Counted from the stretch's first letter, positions 46,167-57,636 are shown. The stretch: 64,000 bases of DNA from Podospora bellae-mahoneyi (GCF_035222275.1 NC_085882.1:2487501-2551500), one strand, 5' to 3'. Notes: a model not told the origin generated them from the sequence alone. Numbers and translations are program-made.

Positions 46167-49100
46167 AGCAGCGAAGCGGGACTGGGGGCGTGGAGCTCTA
46201 ATAAGTAGTAGGTCTCGATCTAATCAATCGACTTGAACCGGCGCGGTGGGACGGGCCACTCGATTTTTGCCGCAGTCGTCCTTGAGCTCGTACAGGTAGG
46301 TACAGCTAGGCCCAATCGTGGAACGTGTGACGGGACGAACCGTCTCTCGGTGGTTAAAAGGGAAGAGGCAGAAGAGGCAGAGGCAGAATATTCGTCTGTC
46401 TGTCGAATAGCAACGACCCCGCAAAAGGGCTTATGCTTCTGCACTCGGTCGTCTGGCAGGCGTCATATGTTTTGTTGGAAATTGGTGAATTCTCCTGTGT
46501 GTCGTCGGCGGGTATTCTGGGGGAGTTGCTGTCTGATGCCAGGGGCGCTTGGAAGGTCCCCTTGTTTATTTGATTGCGCCGACAAGGGTGGCGCAAATTA
46601 CAAACGCGTCCCCTGAAGCTGCGCCGGGGGTCGATTGGGGCCGATTGGGGTCCCTGGAGTCGCTTCGCTATAAAGTTATCGACTCCGGATGCGAACCGGG
46701 ACGACACGATCGCACAAAACGCAACGTCAAGAGCCTCTCGCTTCCAGGCTGGTGATTATTTTTTTTTTTTTTGGTGTTGCGTTCTCCTTTTTTTTCTGTC
46801 TTTCGCTCTGCCAGTCAATGGCTTGTTAGTCGCTGTATGTGTTTTTCTGGTGGCTCGATGCGGTGAGACGGCGGCTCAGGAGAAAACTCTGAAGATTTTC
46901 CCTTCAGCTGCGAGCTCAGGTTTGTTGGCGAGAGAGGTACCGAGCAGCCCACTCAGAAGCCAGAACAAGCAAGCAGTGGCAAGCAGTTGATGAACACACA
47001 AATAGATATTGCAGCAGCAAAATAATAATGACAGCTCTTTCACTCACCGTTTCCCTCAGCAGCAAACTTCTCCCACAAACAGCTGCCCTGCGGAATTTGT
47101 CAGTTCTCTTCCAGTCCTTCAGTGTCACCACACAGGCCGTGTTGGGGGTGCCCGAGGCGGGACGGCCTTGCAGCGTTAGCTCGAGTAAACCAAGCAACCA
47201 GATGCCAAAAGGGGACTAGCTCCCAGTGCGCACATCAGACGGCGGCTTCCCTCCGTTCTGGGGACGCGGTGCTTCCCCTGTAAAGGCCGAACGCTCTGGC
47301 CACCAGGTGACAGCTGGGCTTCCTATGGTAGACCTGACTCCGACTCTACGGATATTTCAAAGTCACCGGTGGACTCGGCCGCCGAGGTCTAAGGTGGTGA
47401 AGGACGAGACAACACCCATATATCGGACATTCCGTCTGTTCCCAGCAACTTTGGACATGACGATCTGCCTTTCCAGATCTTGTTTGTGTGCTTCCATGTC
47501 CACAGTGGAGTCTGGGATGAGCTGCATCTGAACTTCTCGCCCAGAGGTGCAGCACAGGGTTGCAACTTCTCCTGGATTGGACGAATTTAGCTGCAGACCA
47601 AGACACCAGTTTTCATCCACTCACTGTTTGGGGGAACACCATCTGCAGGCACAACACCACTATTCGGCAGCACCATCCAATGATGGACTAGTTTCTACCT
47701 TCTACGCCTCTTCCTCCAGACCTCGATAATCTCATCGGTATCTTCAGAAGGGGCCACAAGACGGAACAGGTTACAGACAGCAAACATAATCGGCCTGTTA
47801 TCGTCAGTGTCAACCCCCACCTAGCATCCCCCAACTTGAAGAAGCAAAGTTGCACCACACCATTCGCATTCCAACAAGAAAAGATCACCAGACGCAGCAA
47901 AGATTTGCTCAATCAGGTGCCCCAGCCCCGCTTTTGGCCACCAGTCAGACGCTTGATAGCTCCGGCTGCCGGGCCCAAAGATATCCGTCCCGGCTGGCCG
48001 GTGCGGTACGGGACGGCTTACCTTGCTTACCTAGGTCCTCCTCCCGTCCCCAAGACCACACAAGCCAGACCCTAGGTCTGGAGCTGTTGGTCCATCCTCA
48101 CCCCCCAATAGTCCGGTCCGGAGAAATCGGTAATGTACATGTGCCTCAGCAAATAACCGCAGCGGAGAATTCCTCTTGATGGTTAAAAATGTCCAGCTGT
48201 CACCCGTCAGTGTGATCAACTCCATGTTCAAAGTGTCCGCACTCAAACAGGACAGCTGATAGGCGGGACCACCGTTTCAGAATCTCTGGTTTTGCAGCAC
48301 ATCGCTCAGCAATGCCGCCGACATGCAACGCCTTGGCCCCTTTTCCTTCATGCAAAGTCTACAGAGTGTAGAGCCCATGCATAGAACTCCAGTTACAACC
48401 AAGCTTGATGAGTTTGTAAAGAGACACGGCATATAGCTTCATGGATCATGAAACCATGACATATGTTTCTTTCTTGCAATATATACTGCCATACAAACTG
48501 ATCCCTTCATGATCCCACTGTCATCCTCCTCGGTCTCGAACTCATCTTTCACACCCGACAGACACGCCTGTGATACCCCGTGGGGAGAGGCCACCAGAGA
48601 CTTACTAGTCTCCCCCCTCCTCAGCGGCGTTCCCATCGGAGCGGTGCGGTGCCGTATTCCCGCTCCCTGGAACCCGGTCCGATAGCAAAGGAAACGTCTT
48701 TCCCAAAGCAGAAATGTTTTGGAAATCCCTCTCCCCCTTCAATTCAACCCTTGAGACATGTGCGCTCGGTTCTTGGTGTGGGGAAGAAAACGGCCGTGCG
48801 CACGGACGGTATCTGCAAGAGGTCAAGACCCGAATCCATCACGACATCAGGACCAACTTTAGAAATTGCCTTTTTCCAAGGCGGAGAGCGGCGAGAAGTT
48901 CATCCTTCTTCTGATAGTGAGAGGAGAAGGAGGTCCGAGCAATGACCACTGTGGTAAGTGATCACCAATCATGGCGTAGATCGACCACGTGCGATTATTC
49001 CCCGAATGGTTGTTTTATCTTAGCTCTTCCTATTCTCCGCCCTGGAGACCTCCGTACGGCCGTACATGGCTTGCCTTAGAGACGGATGAGGAAGGTAGAC

Positions 49101-49472
49101 ACTCGGAATATCTGCAGCTAGCAGAATGGAGATGTTGAGGAAATAATTGGCATTGAAATGGGGTTTGACAGGTGAAACTTCTAAACTTGACATTGACGAC
49201 CGTTGAAAGCGGGGTTTATTCCTGGAGAGCCGACAGGGGTGGCAAGCAGTTGAGCTTCTCACGTGATATGGCGCCAGGTTCGCGCGCTTCATGGCGCGTC
49301 TCTTTAGCTAACGAGAAACTGTCTCGACTCCAGAACGTCGGCGTTGTGTTGTTGCCCCCCGACGTCATTAAACAATGGCCGGCACTTTGAAGGTCCCCAA
49401 GAAACTACACTACCCCACAAGCAACACATCAAGTTACAAGGATCTCTTGGTTGCGCCTCTGCCTCATATACG
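46167..49472. other. Intergenic, 3.3 kb, no gene supported
   Basis: This is the promoter of the kinesin (left) and of eme1 (right). A T12 run lies near 46760. Open frames up to 138 codons on either strand lack domains or coding-like composition. Confidence 0.55.
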
Positions 49473-51672
49473 ATGACCGAGATTGTCGATCTTCTCTCGA
49501 GCTCTCCGCCTCGGCCACCCACAGCTCGCCAACCATCTCTCCCGGCTGCAGGCTCCAAACGGCCCCCACCTAGGAGAAATCACTAATTATCGAAGATGCC
49601 CTCTTCGTCTCGGACGATGAGTTGGCAACTTACCCAGTGGTTGGAACTGGGTGGTTATGGAAAGGGCTTAACGCAGAAGGACCAGCGACCAAGAAGCGCC
49701 GGATAAGCGCAGCAGATTCAATCGTATCGAGTCCAAAAGGGAACTCTCCGTCGTTGGCAGCTTCGATTCCTCCACCTTCTGCGCAGCCCAGGGATCAGCA
49801 ACGGAGTAGCTCTGTCCCTAAAGGAGTAGAGAACATTGGAGGAAAGTTCTACCGACCCGGGCTTGATGATTCGGAAGGTGAAATGGATGATCACCCTTTC
49901 CGAAGCCCGTCACCTAAGGGGAAAGAGGTTGCATCTACGCGAAGGGGATTCGACCAGCCAGAAATAGACCTTTTGTCTGACGATGAACCGGACAGTGACC
50001 CTTGCAGATGTTCGCCACCTAGGGGCAAGGAGACTGCATCAACGCGGAGAGGTCTTGAACAGCCAGAAGTGGACTTTCTGTCTGACGACGAGCTTTTTGT
50101 GAGCGAGACACCCCATGATAAGGGGAAACAGCCGATGCCAGCTGTACCGAAGCGGAATCTTATGGCGGAGGATATCATCTCAAGCTCGCCGGCGCTGACG
50201 CAGCGAGCAAAGAGCACACTCAGCAAGACTGCTGACTGGGATCCTATCTCGAGCTCGGCGCCCATTCCAGCCTCTGATATTGGCCACCCGCCGGAGCCAT
50301 CTCGTCCCTTCCGCAAGACTAGGTCAGAGGTCATTTTGCTTGACGATTCTGACGACGCCATGGATGATGTGGACTCCGATAAAGACGATCTCCCTGATAT
50401 TATGGACCTTGCCAGTTCCAAGCGAAAAACCACCTCTGGGTCAACCTCTAAGCGGCAGCCAACAGTTACCAAATCAAGGAACAAGAGGTTCACCATAGGT
50501 GTCTTATCAGCCAATGCTGTTGACCTCCCAGATGAGGAGAGAAAAACGCAACAAACGAAAACCCCCGCCGAAAAAGCAGCAGAGAAAGCAACCAAAGCCG
50601 TCGCCCTCGCCGCCGAAAGAGAGCGCAAGCGTCTCGAGAAAGAAGCCGCCAAAGAAGCCAAAGCCTTTGAGAAGAAAAAGGCAGCCGCCCTCGCAGAAGT
50701 GAACATACTTCGCACCGACAAAAAGGTCTCAACCCCCGAAATGATTGTCGGCCTTCCCATCGGCCTCAACCCAACCATCAAAATCCAGGCCGAGGAACGT
50801 CTAAAAGACCTCTCCGTCCAAGTCCAATCCTCCCGCTCCCCGGTTGACAACATCGTCCGCTGGAAGCGAAAGGTAGATGCGGAATACAACCCTGCCCTTT
50901 CCATCTGGGAACCTGTTCCCCATCGAACCGACACTGAGAAGTACGCCATGGCTATCATGCCCGCCGCTCGGTTTGTGGAGTTATGCCTCTCCCCATCCAC
51001 CCCAAACCTGGACTCACATCTTCCCTCAATGAAGTCCAGTTTTTCCGGATTTACCTTGATCTACCTAATCGAAGGCCTAAACCCCTTCCTCCGCAAGAAC
51101 AAGTCCGCTCGAAACAGGCAGTTTGTCTTCGCCGTCCGTGACGGACTCGATCCCCCTTCTAGCACCCAGCCCAACCGGCCGGCCAACAACAACCAAAAAG
51201 TAATCAACGAAGACCTCGTCGAGCAATCCCTCCTCCAGCTACAGCTTGTTCACTCAGCTCTCATCCACCACACCAACGCCCCGATTGAAACCTCGCAGCG
51301 AATCGCCGTTTTTACTCAGCACATCTCCACTGCGCCGTACCGGCGGTTGAGGGATCAGACGAATGACACCCAGGCGGGGTTCTGCATGGACTCTGGGCAG
51401 GTCAGGACTGGGACCGAGACGAAGGATATTTATGTGAGGATGCTGCAGGAGATTGGGCGGGTCACGAAGCCGATCGCGGTGGAGATTGCGCAGGAGTATG
51501 GGAGCGTGAGTCGGTTGAAGAGGGCGATGGAGGAGGGGCCGTTGATACGGGAGACGGTGAGGAAGGGGACGAATAGGATGGGGGGTTTAGTGATCGGGCG
51601 GTTGGGCAGGCTATTAGTAGGCGGGTGCATAAGATATTGCTGGGGAGGGATGGGGGGAGTAGTGATATTTGA
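49473..51672 (+). CDS. Eme1/Mms4-like Holliday-junction endonuclease subunit, frame broken twice
   Basis: Eme1 pairs with Mus81 to cut branched DNA; it carries an inactive ERCC4 nuclease fold. The expected start MTEIVDLLSSSPP lies at ATG 49473. It stays open only to 49586, after which homologous-looking sequence continues in the -1 frame (SLIIEDALFVSDDEL...). That frame runs through a charged N-terminal region and an Ala/Lys/Glu helix (about 50550-50710). The ERCC4-like block follows: KYAMAIMPAARFVELC, FTLIYLIEGLNPFL, FVFAVRDGLD. Near 51575-51590 the C-terminus moves to the -1 frame again (FSDRAVGQAISRRVHKI), ending in a stop at 51670-51672. No GT-AG intron fits either shift. Both sit at homopolymers (AAA and GGGGGG), so missing bases in the assembly are the simplest reason; a decaying gene is the alternative. 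The strand and family are secure. Confidence 0.8.
49911..50120 (+). repeat. Tandem 105-bp duplication inside eme1
   Basis: Two adjacent 35-codon units share GKE-ASTRRG-QPE-D-LSDDE, starting near 49911 and 50016. They are about two-thirds identical in DNA but keep the same frame, so the duplication is old and both copies have been kept in frame. It lies in the disordered N-terminal region. Confidence 0.75.
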
Positions 51673-51948
51673 TGGGGGGACGCGGAGGGGATGTGAAGGC
51701 GAGCGTGTGTAGTATTATATATATGTGTGTTGAGTTTGGAGGATCTTGAAAAACACAATGGGATACCACCACCACAGAGTTAGGATATTTCTTAGATTAT
51801 CAACATTACAATAATCTTATAATACCATCATGTCAAGCTAATCTCACATGTCAAATCATGCTCCTTTGCCAGCCTCAATCTTCCGCTCCAATGTACTCCT
51901 GCCCCCCAATGCCAACAAACAGTGTTTAAAACAGCCCGCTCCCTCAGC

Positions 51949-54146
51949 TTACTTTCCCCCCTCCCCCATCAACCCCTCAGCAGCCTGCACCACGACCTCC
52001 ACGACCTCCCTCCTCTTACTCCCCTTAGCACACTCCATCAACGCCTCCACCGCCCCCCCCTCCACCAACTTCCCCCTCGCCAGCCTCCCCACCTCCCCCT
52101 CAGAAAAAACCATATTCCTCACCACCACCGCCCCCCGATGCCTCAAATCCTCCCTCTCATCCCTACAAAGCCCCAACACAACCTCCAACCCCCTCTCCAG
52201 CCCAACAACCGCCCTCACCACCTCGTCAAACCCCGTCAAACTAGCCAGCGCGCCCCCCGCCGCGCTCCTCGTCTTGGGGTCCTCCGCATCAGCCAAAGCA
52301 ACAATAACCTTGACCCTATTCTTCGCCTTCGGACTCCCATCCCCAAACAACGCAAGGGTTTGCTCCGGGTCCTGAACCAAATTGCACACCAACTCCACCG
52401 CTGCCGTGCAGACCCTCGAGTTGGGATTAAACAGTTGTTCTTCTACATCATCCCACGCCGTCCGAATAATAGACTTTCTCGTGTCATCGTCCGTAGAGGC
52501 GAGGTTGGTGAGCGCCATAAGCGACTCAAACGTAGGCAAGAGGTCCCTCCTGTCCGCGGTGGGATCTGGGGTGAGAATAGACGCCAACGGTCTGATAGCC
52601 GCGCTCTGCGGGATCGGTCTCGTGCCCCCAAACACAAGCGCCGGGTTGGTAGAGATCAAAATCCTCGCTAGAGCCTGGGCAGCCGCACGTTTAGGTCCGT
52701 TTTCCGTTTCTGGGAGGGCCGTCCATGCGGCGATGAGGAGACGGACAGCCCCCTGCTGTGCGAGTTGACCGCGGAGAGGGGGAGGGGTGGAAAGGGCGTG
52801 GATGATGGATATGATTAACGCCAAGGAGGCCGCAGAACCACTCTTGCTTTGCTTGATAAGGACTGGTGTAAGCCCAGCCTCGAAAACGTGTTTGCATCTT
52901 TCTGTGACGTGCTCGTCTTCGTCTAGCGGGTCAACCTGCTGTAGTTTTCCAGCAGCGTTGGCATACGCCTTGAGCTGCCGTATCCTTTTCTCTTCGTCTG
53001 TTTCGATGGGTCGGTATCTGGTCAGATTGGCAAAAATGCTGAGCGCGCCGTAAATCATCGGGGACCTAGGAGGGGCTTCATCGAGAACCTTGACAAGACG
53101 TTTCAGTGTCTTGGAGTCTTTGGACAAACTTTCCTTCACCTTGGGTTGGAGAGACGCGTAGGCTAAGCCCTCGATCGACGGCTGGACATGCTCGATTTCA
53201 TCTTCGTCTAGCAGCATCCTGGTGAACCGCTTAGATAAGTCCTCGATGCTAGTCGTCGCCGGTTGTATCCTGGCTTCCGGGCCGGCGGTGGCTGCGGTAG
53301 ATGGAACTGCCTTCAAGCGTGATGTCAGCCAGACATCATCACCATGAAAAGGCAGCACAAAATACGTCAATAAGGGGGAGTAAGGATGTGTTGGCTGACC
53401 CTCAGTTTCGCCAGTACCACTGCTGCAAGGTTCTGGACTTGCAGAGAGTGTCGTCTCATAGAAATAGATCCCTCCTGGAGGTGCATGTCAGGGTCGACCG
53501 TATGCATGGACTTGACGGCGTCGTCGGGATCCTGCTCGACGATCTCCTCAAGCCACTCTGTGCAGTACTTTCGGACAGCCTCTCGGCAAGCCGAGTTCAT
53601 GCAGGCGGCATTCAGCATCTCCAAGCACGCCGTCTCGACCTTTCTGCTTTTCCATTTCCGCCTCATAAGCGGGCCTAGACTGGCAAGAAAACCTTCACTC
53701 AGGAACAGCTCGGATGTGAGATCGGGTACAATAGGGAAGATAGTGGCAGCGACGCAGAAGGCAACAATGTAGTCATCGTAGGTCCCCCGTCGGACTCGGT
53801 CATGGAAAAACTCGGCCAATTTCTTGCCGCCATCCTCGCCGGCAGCTTTGAGGTAGGCAGAGGTACATAGTGCGGCGTGGGCGCGTACGACGTCGGGCTG
53901 TCTCATGTCGAGGTAACATAGTATGGTATCGACACAGTCGCTATCAATCACATTCGTGACAGATGTCTCGCCCTTCTTGGTAACCTCGACGTCATCGTTA
54001 AGAAGTCGTGTTAGTTCGCCGAGTTCTCTGACAGTCTCTTCGTCCTCCTTTCCCCCTTCCATAAGACCTGCGAAGATGAGCAGTGTCTGATCCAGCCTTC
54101 CCAGAGGCTCGGGCGCCGCCGCGGCCGCTTCGGCTACGGTAGCCAT
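51949..54146 (-). CDS. UCS-domain myosin chaperone (Cro1/She4/UNC-45 family)
   Basis: Exons 53400-54146 and 51949-53310 give 702 residues. UCS proteins fold and maintain myosin motor domains and are needed for actin-dependent polarity and, for Cro1 of Podospora, for the syncytial-to-cellular change in sexual development. The first exon carries the central-domain stretch with alpha-helical repeats (SDCVDTILCYLDMRQPDVV, MRRKWKSRKVETACLEMLNAAC). The second carries armadillo-like helices ending in VVVQAAEGLM. The family's TPR domain is absent, as in fungal members. The intron (53311-53399, 89 bp) starts with GTCAGC, an unusual donor; it is the only GT that joins the frames and keeps AAVVLAKLR. 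An alternative GTACTG donor would delete VLAKLR. Divergent to Tfb4. Confidence 0.85.
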
Positions 54147-55244
54147 GTAATTTATTTGTGACTGATGTTGATGTGTGTTGAAGGTTGGTGATTTTGTGGC
54201 TGCAGTAGTGCAAATGTTAATCTTTGGAGGATAAGGTTTGGCAGGGTCCGGTTAGGCCGGTGGCGAATAGGTTTTTGTCAAAGGGATGGCAGGTGTCAGA
54301 CAAGATGTAGGCGTATAGATAGGTGAGATAAGATGAATCGAAATCAAACGTAGGATTCAGGTGCTTATCAATCGCAGGCGTCGAGGATATGGAAAAGTGA
54401 CGAATAAAAGGGCAGAGGATCGACCAGACCCGGAGTAACGTGACAAAGTGTCCAGAGCCCGCCAATCTGGAAAGTTAACCTCGAATCTGTCGTGACACGA
54501 GAAAGAGCCGCCCTCTGGGGATGGCAGTTGCCCCTCGATGCTGGCTGATGGAGCTCTCTCTCCTTTAGCATCTGATTGCGCCCCCACCCCCACGAATAGG
54601 GGCCCAAGCCAGCTTAGCGCCATCTCTATTGGAGGGGTGCGTGAACAAAATAATAGGACTCCAACATGCCTCGAAAGTTAATGAACAGATCTCAGATGAT
54701 GATCAGCAGACCTTTTAACTCTCTTTCAAGGCCTCTTAACCATTTTTTTAATGCCTTTCAACTTCTTTCAAGACCTTTATTAACTATTTGGGGTCCTTTG
54801 ACTATATTGACGGCCTATTCACTATCTTTGAAGGTCCCTATTTTGTTGTCCACAACGTGGAGGGGTACCCCGAAGCGGTCTTAGCCTCACGTGGAAGCGC
54901 GATGCCAGCCAGGATCGACCAGGGTTTCTTCTTGACTTTTTATCTTCGGGACGCGTTCCATCGCAATTGAGCCAGAATACGCGACGGACCTTCCCTGCCA
55001 AGTTCAATGTATCTGAGCAAAGACGGCCCACTGAAAATCGACTCCAGCTGAGTAAAGCCTTGCGCGCCACTTCAACCATACGTGACGTGACGTCTTGACA
55101 ACTAACTACCTTATCTATCTACGAATTGCGGTTTACCGAACAGGACATATTTGATCCAACCCCTCATCGATTTCAAGTGCCACTGCTCTGACGAAGAACT
55201 CAATCCAAAACACCTCGCCGCGCAGCGGGAACGGCTCGAAGAGA
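54147..55244. promoter_or_regulatory. Divergent intergenic region holding a repeat element
   Basis: These 1.1 kb lie between the start codons of the UCS chaperone (leftward) and Tfb4 (rightward). Outside the 21-bp-unit repeat at 54664-54846 no coding sequence is seen. The repeat is nearer the middle than either gene start. Confidence 0.5.
54664..54846 (+). repeat. Dispersed 21-bp-unit repeat element, copy 2
   Basis: The element starts with CATGCCTCGAAAGTTAATG. After about 45 bases come six to seven units of 19-22 bp, each beginning with a CCT-type word and carrying TTAACTNTTT-like cores (near 54710, 54731, 54753, 54773, 54794 and 54814). From the ATG at 54666 the frame is open for 72 codons (to 54884), with units that read as heptapeptides (RPFNSLS, RPLNHFF, NAFQLLS). 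This is the longer and unbroken copy. Whether it is translated is unknown. Confidence 0.6.
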
Positions 55245-56435
55245 ATGAGCGCCCAAGATGCGGTGGACGCCTCCGAGCACTACGAGGTCTCCAAGCTCGA
55301 AGATGTGCCCTCGTTGACCACCATCATCATTGATACAAACCCACGCGCTTGGGCAGCACTGGGGGACGTTCTTCCACTCTCAAAGGCCATTGCCAATATC
55401 CAGATATTCATCAACGCCCACCTAGCGTTAAGCAACACAAACCAGATCGCCATTTTAGCCGCACACACGAACCGAGCTGTATGGCTGTATCCAACGCCCC
55501 CAAAACCACCATCAGAGGATGTTGAGATGCGAGATGCCGGCAAGACGGATACCTTCTTAAACACAGCGAATAAATTCCCACAATACGCCCAAATCGAACA
55601 CGCCCTCGTAACCTCCCTCCGTGAGCTCATCGGGAGCACGATACCACCGGACCTCAACGAGACCACAACTCAAATGTCAGGCGCCTTAACACTCGCCCTA
55701 GCCCATATGAACAAGACGGCGCTTGCCTATAGTGCGAGCCAGGCACTCTCCAACTCTACTGCAGGAACCACTGCCCCGGGCACAACCGCAAGCACCGGTT
55801 TGGTCGGTTTTCACGGCCGTATCCTCGTCATCTCCGTCTCCGACTCCGCCGCCTCCCAATACATCCCCACCATGAACGCCGTCTTCGCAGCCTCCATGTC
55901 CCGAATCGCCATCGATACCCTTGCCCTCCGAGGCAGTGCCACCTTCCTCGAGCAAGCCTCTTTCATAACCCAAGGCACATTTATTCAAGCCGCCGACCCT
56001 CAAGGCATCCTACAGTACCTCATGTTCGGTTTTGGAGTGGGTAGCGCATCTTCCGGGCTTTCAGCAGCACAGAATGACGGCTCAGGGCCACTGATGGGCA
56101 AACCAAAAACAGGCAAACAAAGAGAGGGAGATGAGCTGAGGAAGCCGGTGGGAGAATGCCTGTTTACGCCGGCGGCGGACTCGGTAGATTTTAGGGCCGC
56201 GTGTTTCTGCCACAGGAACGTAGTGGACACGGGGTTTGTGTGCAGTATCTGCTTGAGCATCTTTTGTGAGCCACCGCCTGGGGACGAGTGTTTGACCTGT
56301 GGGAATAAATTGGCGGTGGGGGATTATGGGATGATCAAGACACCGGATGGGTTGAACGTGGAGCCGGCTAATGCGAGATTGGCGCCTTCTCCGAGTGCTA
56401 AGAGAAAGAGGAAGTTGGAGGCCAATGGGGAATAA
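55245..56435 (+). CDS. TFIIH core subunit Tfb4 (p34)
   Basis: A single exon of 396 residues. Tfb4 is a structural subunit of the general transcription and nucleotide-excision-repair factor TFIIH, binding the Ssl1/p44 subunit. A von Willebrand A-like domain occupies about residues 20-265 (SLTTIIIDTNPRAWAALGD at its start, HGRILVISVSDS in the middle, GILQYLMFG near its end). A C-terminal zinc-binding C4 region follows (CFCHRNVVDTGFVCSICLSIFC to CLTCG), then a basic KRKRK tail that may aid nuclear import. ATG 55245 is the first in frame. A proline/alanine/threonine-rich insert at about 165-190 is longer than in yeast. Converges on the CXXC protein with 222 bases between. Confidence 0.95.
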   Translation: MSAQDAVDASEHYEVSKLEDVPSLTTIIIDTNPRAWAALGDVLPLSKAIANIQIFINAHLALSNTNQIAILAAHTNRAVWLYPTPPKPPSEDVEMRDAGKTDTFLNTANKFPQYAQIEHALVTSLRELIGSTIPPDLNETTTQMSGALTLALAHMNKTALAYSASQALSNSTAGTTAPGTTASTGLVGFHGRILVISVSDSAASQYIPTMNAVFAASMSRIAIDTLALRGSATFLEQASFITQGTFIQAADPQGILQYLMFGFGVGSASSGLSAAQNDGSGPLMGKPKTGKQREGDELRKPVGECLFTPAADSVDFRAACFCHRNVVDTGFVCSICLSIFCEPPPGDECLTCGNKLAVGDYGMIKTPDGLNVEPANARLAPSPSAKRKRKLEANGE

Positions 56436-56657
56436 TCCAAGAGTTTATTAGGGGCGGCTTTCAGGGCGTTGAATGCAGAAAGAACGAGATACAGGCGGTT
56501 TATGATTTTCAAGCAAAAGCATAGGGTTCTGGACTGGACCGGGGGCATTAGGGAGAAGTATTACCTTCTGGTATCACAGCGCAAAATAAGACTCGATAGG
56601 GCGTTGTGTCCCCCTGGAAATACCATAAGGTTTCATTGCGAATTATAACTCAACTCT

Positions 56658-57265
56658 CTAAGCCCTTACAATATCCCACTTCAACTCCTTGATACTGACC
56701 TCATCACCAGCCTTTTCGTCATACTCGAACCACTCCCCTTCGTTGAGCTCCACGCCGGTGAACTTAGTGTTAGACTCTAGGCCGTCGACCTCGAACTCGC
56801 CCTCGGGGATGAATTCTACGAATTCGAGGCCGCGGCAGTCGAAGGTGATGATCTTTTGGGACTTGGGTGGCTCGCCTTGTTGGTAGGGGGTTGGGGCGGT
56901 TTGGATGGAGGCGGAGGATTCGCGCTTGCAGTTCTTGCATTTCCAGACAAAGTTGGCTTCGCCGCGGGAGCCGGACATTTCATTTTCTTCCTGTGGGCGG
57001 GTGTGAGTGGTGAAATGAGTGAGTGTGGTGTGAGTTGGTGGGGGGATCATACAAATCTGCTGACGCCTACGGGTTTGGGGTGGACTTCTCTGCAGGAGGT
57101 GCATTGGACTTTGAAGGTGTACCAGAAGGGGTGTTCTTTTGTGTCGGTTGGGCGGAGGTTTGTTACTCTGTGTGGGATGGATGTAAGCTATGGGCTCGTG
57201 ATATGGAAGAGCCGAGATACGTAAACATACCCGGAGAGCTCGGCTGTGAGTGTGAGGGCGAACAT
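56658..57265 (-). CDS. CXXC zinc-binding protein, UPF0587/CZIB family
   Basis: Three exons, 57231-57265, 57053-57167 and 56658-56990, give 160 residues. The introns are 63 and 62 bp; the last acceptor joins F to EENEMSG. The protein has the family layout: MFALTLTAELSGVTNL start, KVQCTSCREVH (first CXXC), then KCKNCKRESSA (second CXXC) and a beta-rich C-terminus ending KELKWDIVRA. The four cysteines are intact and should bind one zinc. Family members are small, conserved across eukaryotes and of poorly known function. It is divergent from the PPR-like gene, with 371 bases between start codons. Confidence 0.9.
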
Positions 57266-57636
57266 GTTGTGAGATTGGTCCTGGCTCTAGTGCCAAGGGA
57301 TGAGTGAAGATGTCTATGTGTATGAAAGAGCTTGGACAGCCGACGCAAGGATGAGCTTCTTGTGATGGACGCGATGGAGGGGCACTCCTGCCCCGCTGGT
57401 GTTGAGACTGCGGGGGCCCCCATACAGCTCGTGTAATTACTGGGTATTACACCATAATTACAGAACTTGGCGCGGGAGCTCGGGCCACCCCGCCTTCGTG
57501 ATTGCTCAACTCAGTTGAGGTCACAAAAAGCTCAGGGCCAGTCAACACTTTGAGCTCAGCCCACTAGACTGCCCGACAACACAACACCAAAACACCCAGT
57601 CGGTCCCGACACAAGATTGGCCGGCATGCCCCGAGG
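57266..57636. promoter_or_regulatory. Compact divergent promoter, CXXC protein and PPR-like gene
   Basis: With only 371 bases between the two start codons, both 5' leaders and core promoters must fit. No TATA-like box is obvious on either side. The centre holds a palindromic-looking AATTACTGGGTATTACACCATAATTA stretch split by short spacers near 57434-57460, AT-rich and so a candidate nucleosome-free core. Coordinated expression is possible but not shown. Confidence 0.4.

Noticed and set aside
49482-49573. A possible 92-bp intron that would repair the first eme1 frameshift
   Set aside because: The donor would be GTCGAT and it would delete the expected DLLSSSPP start. It fits neither the donor consensus nor the N-terminal sequence, so a frameshift was kept.
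51556-51589. A possible short intron at the second eme1 frameshift
   Set aside because: GTGAGG to TTTAG would be about 33 bp, below workable intron length, and would remove conserved residues before RAVGQ.
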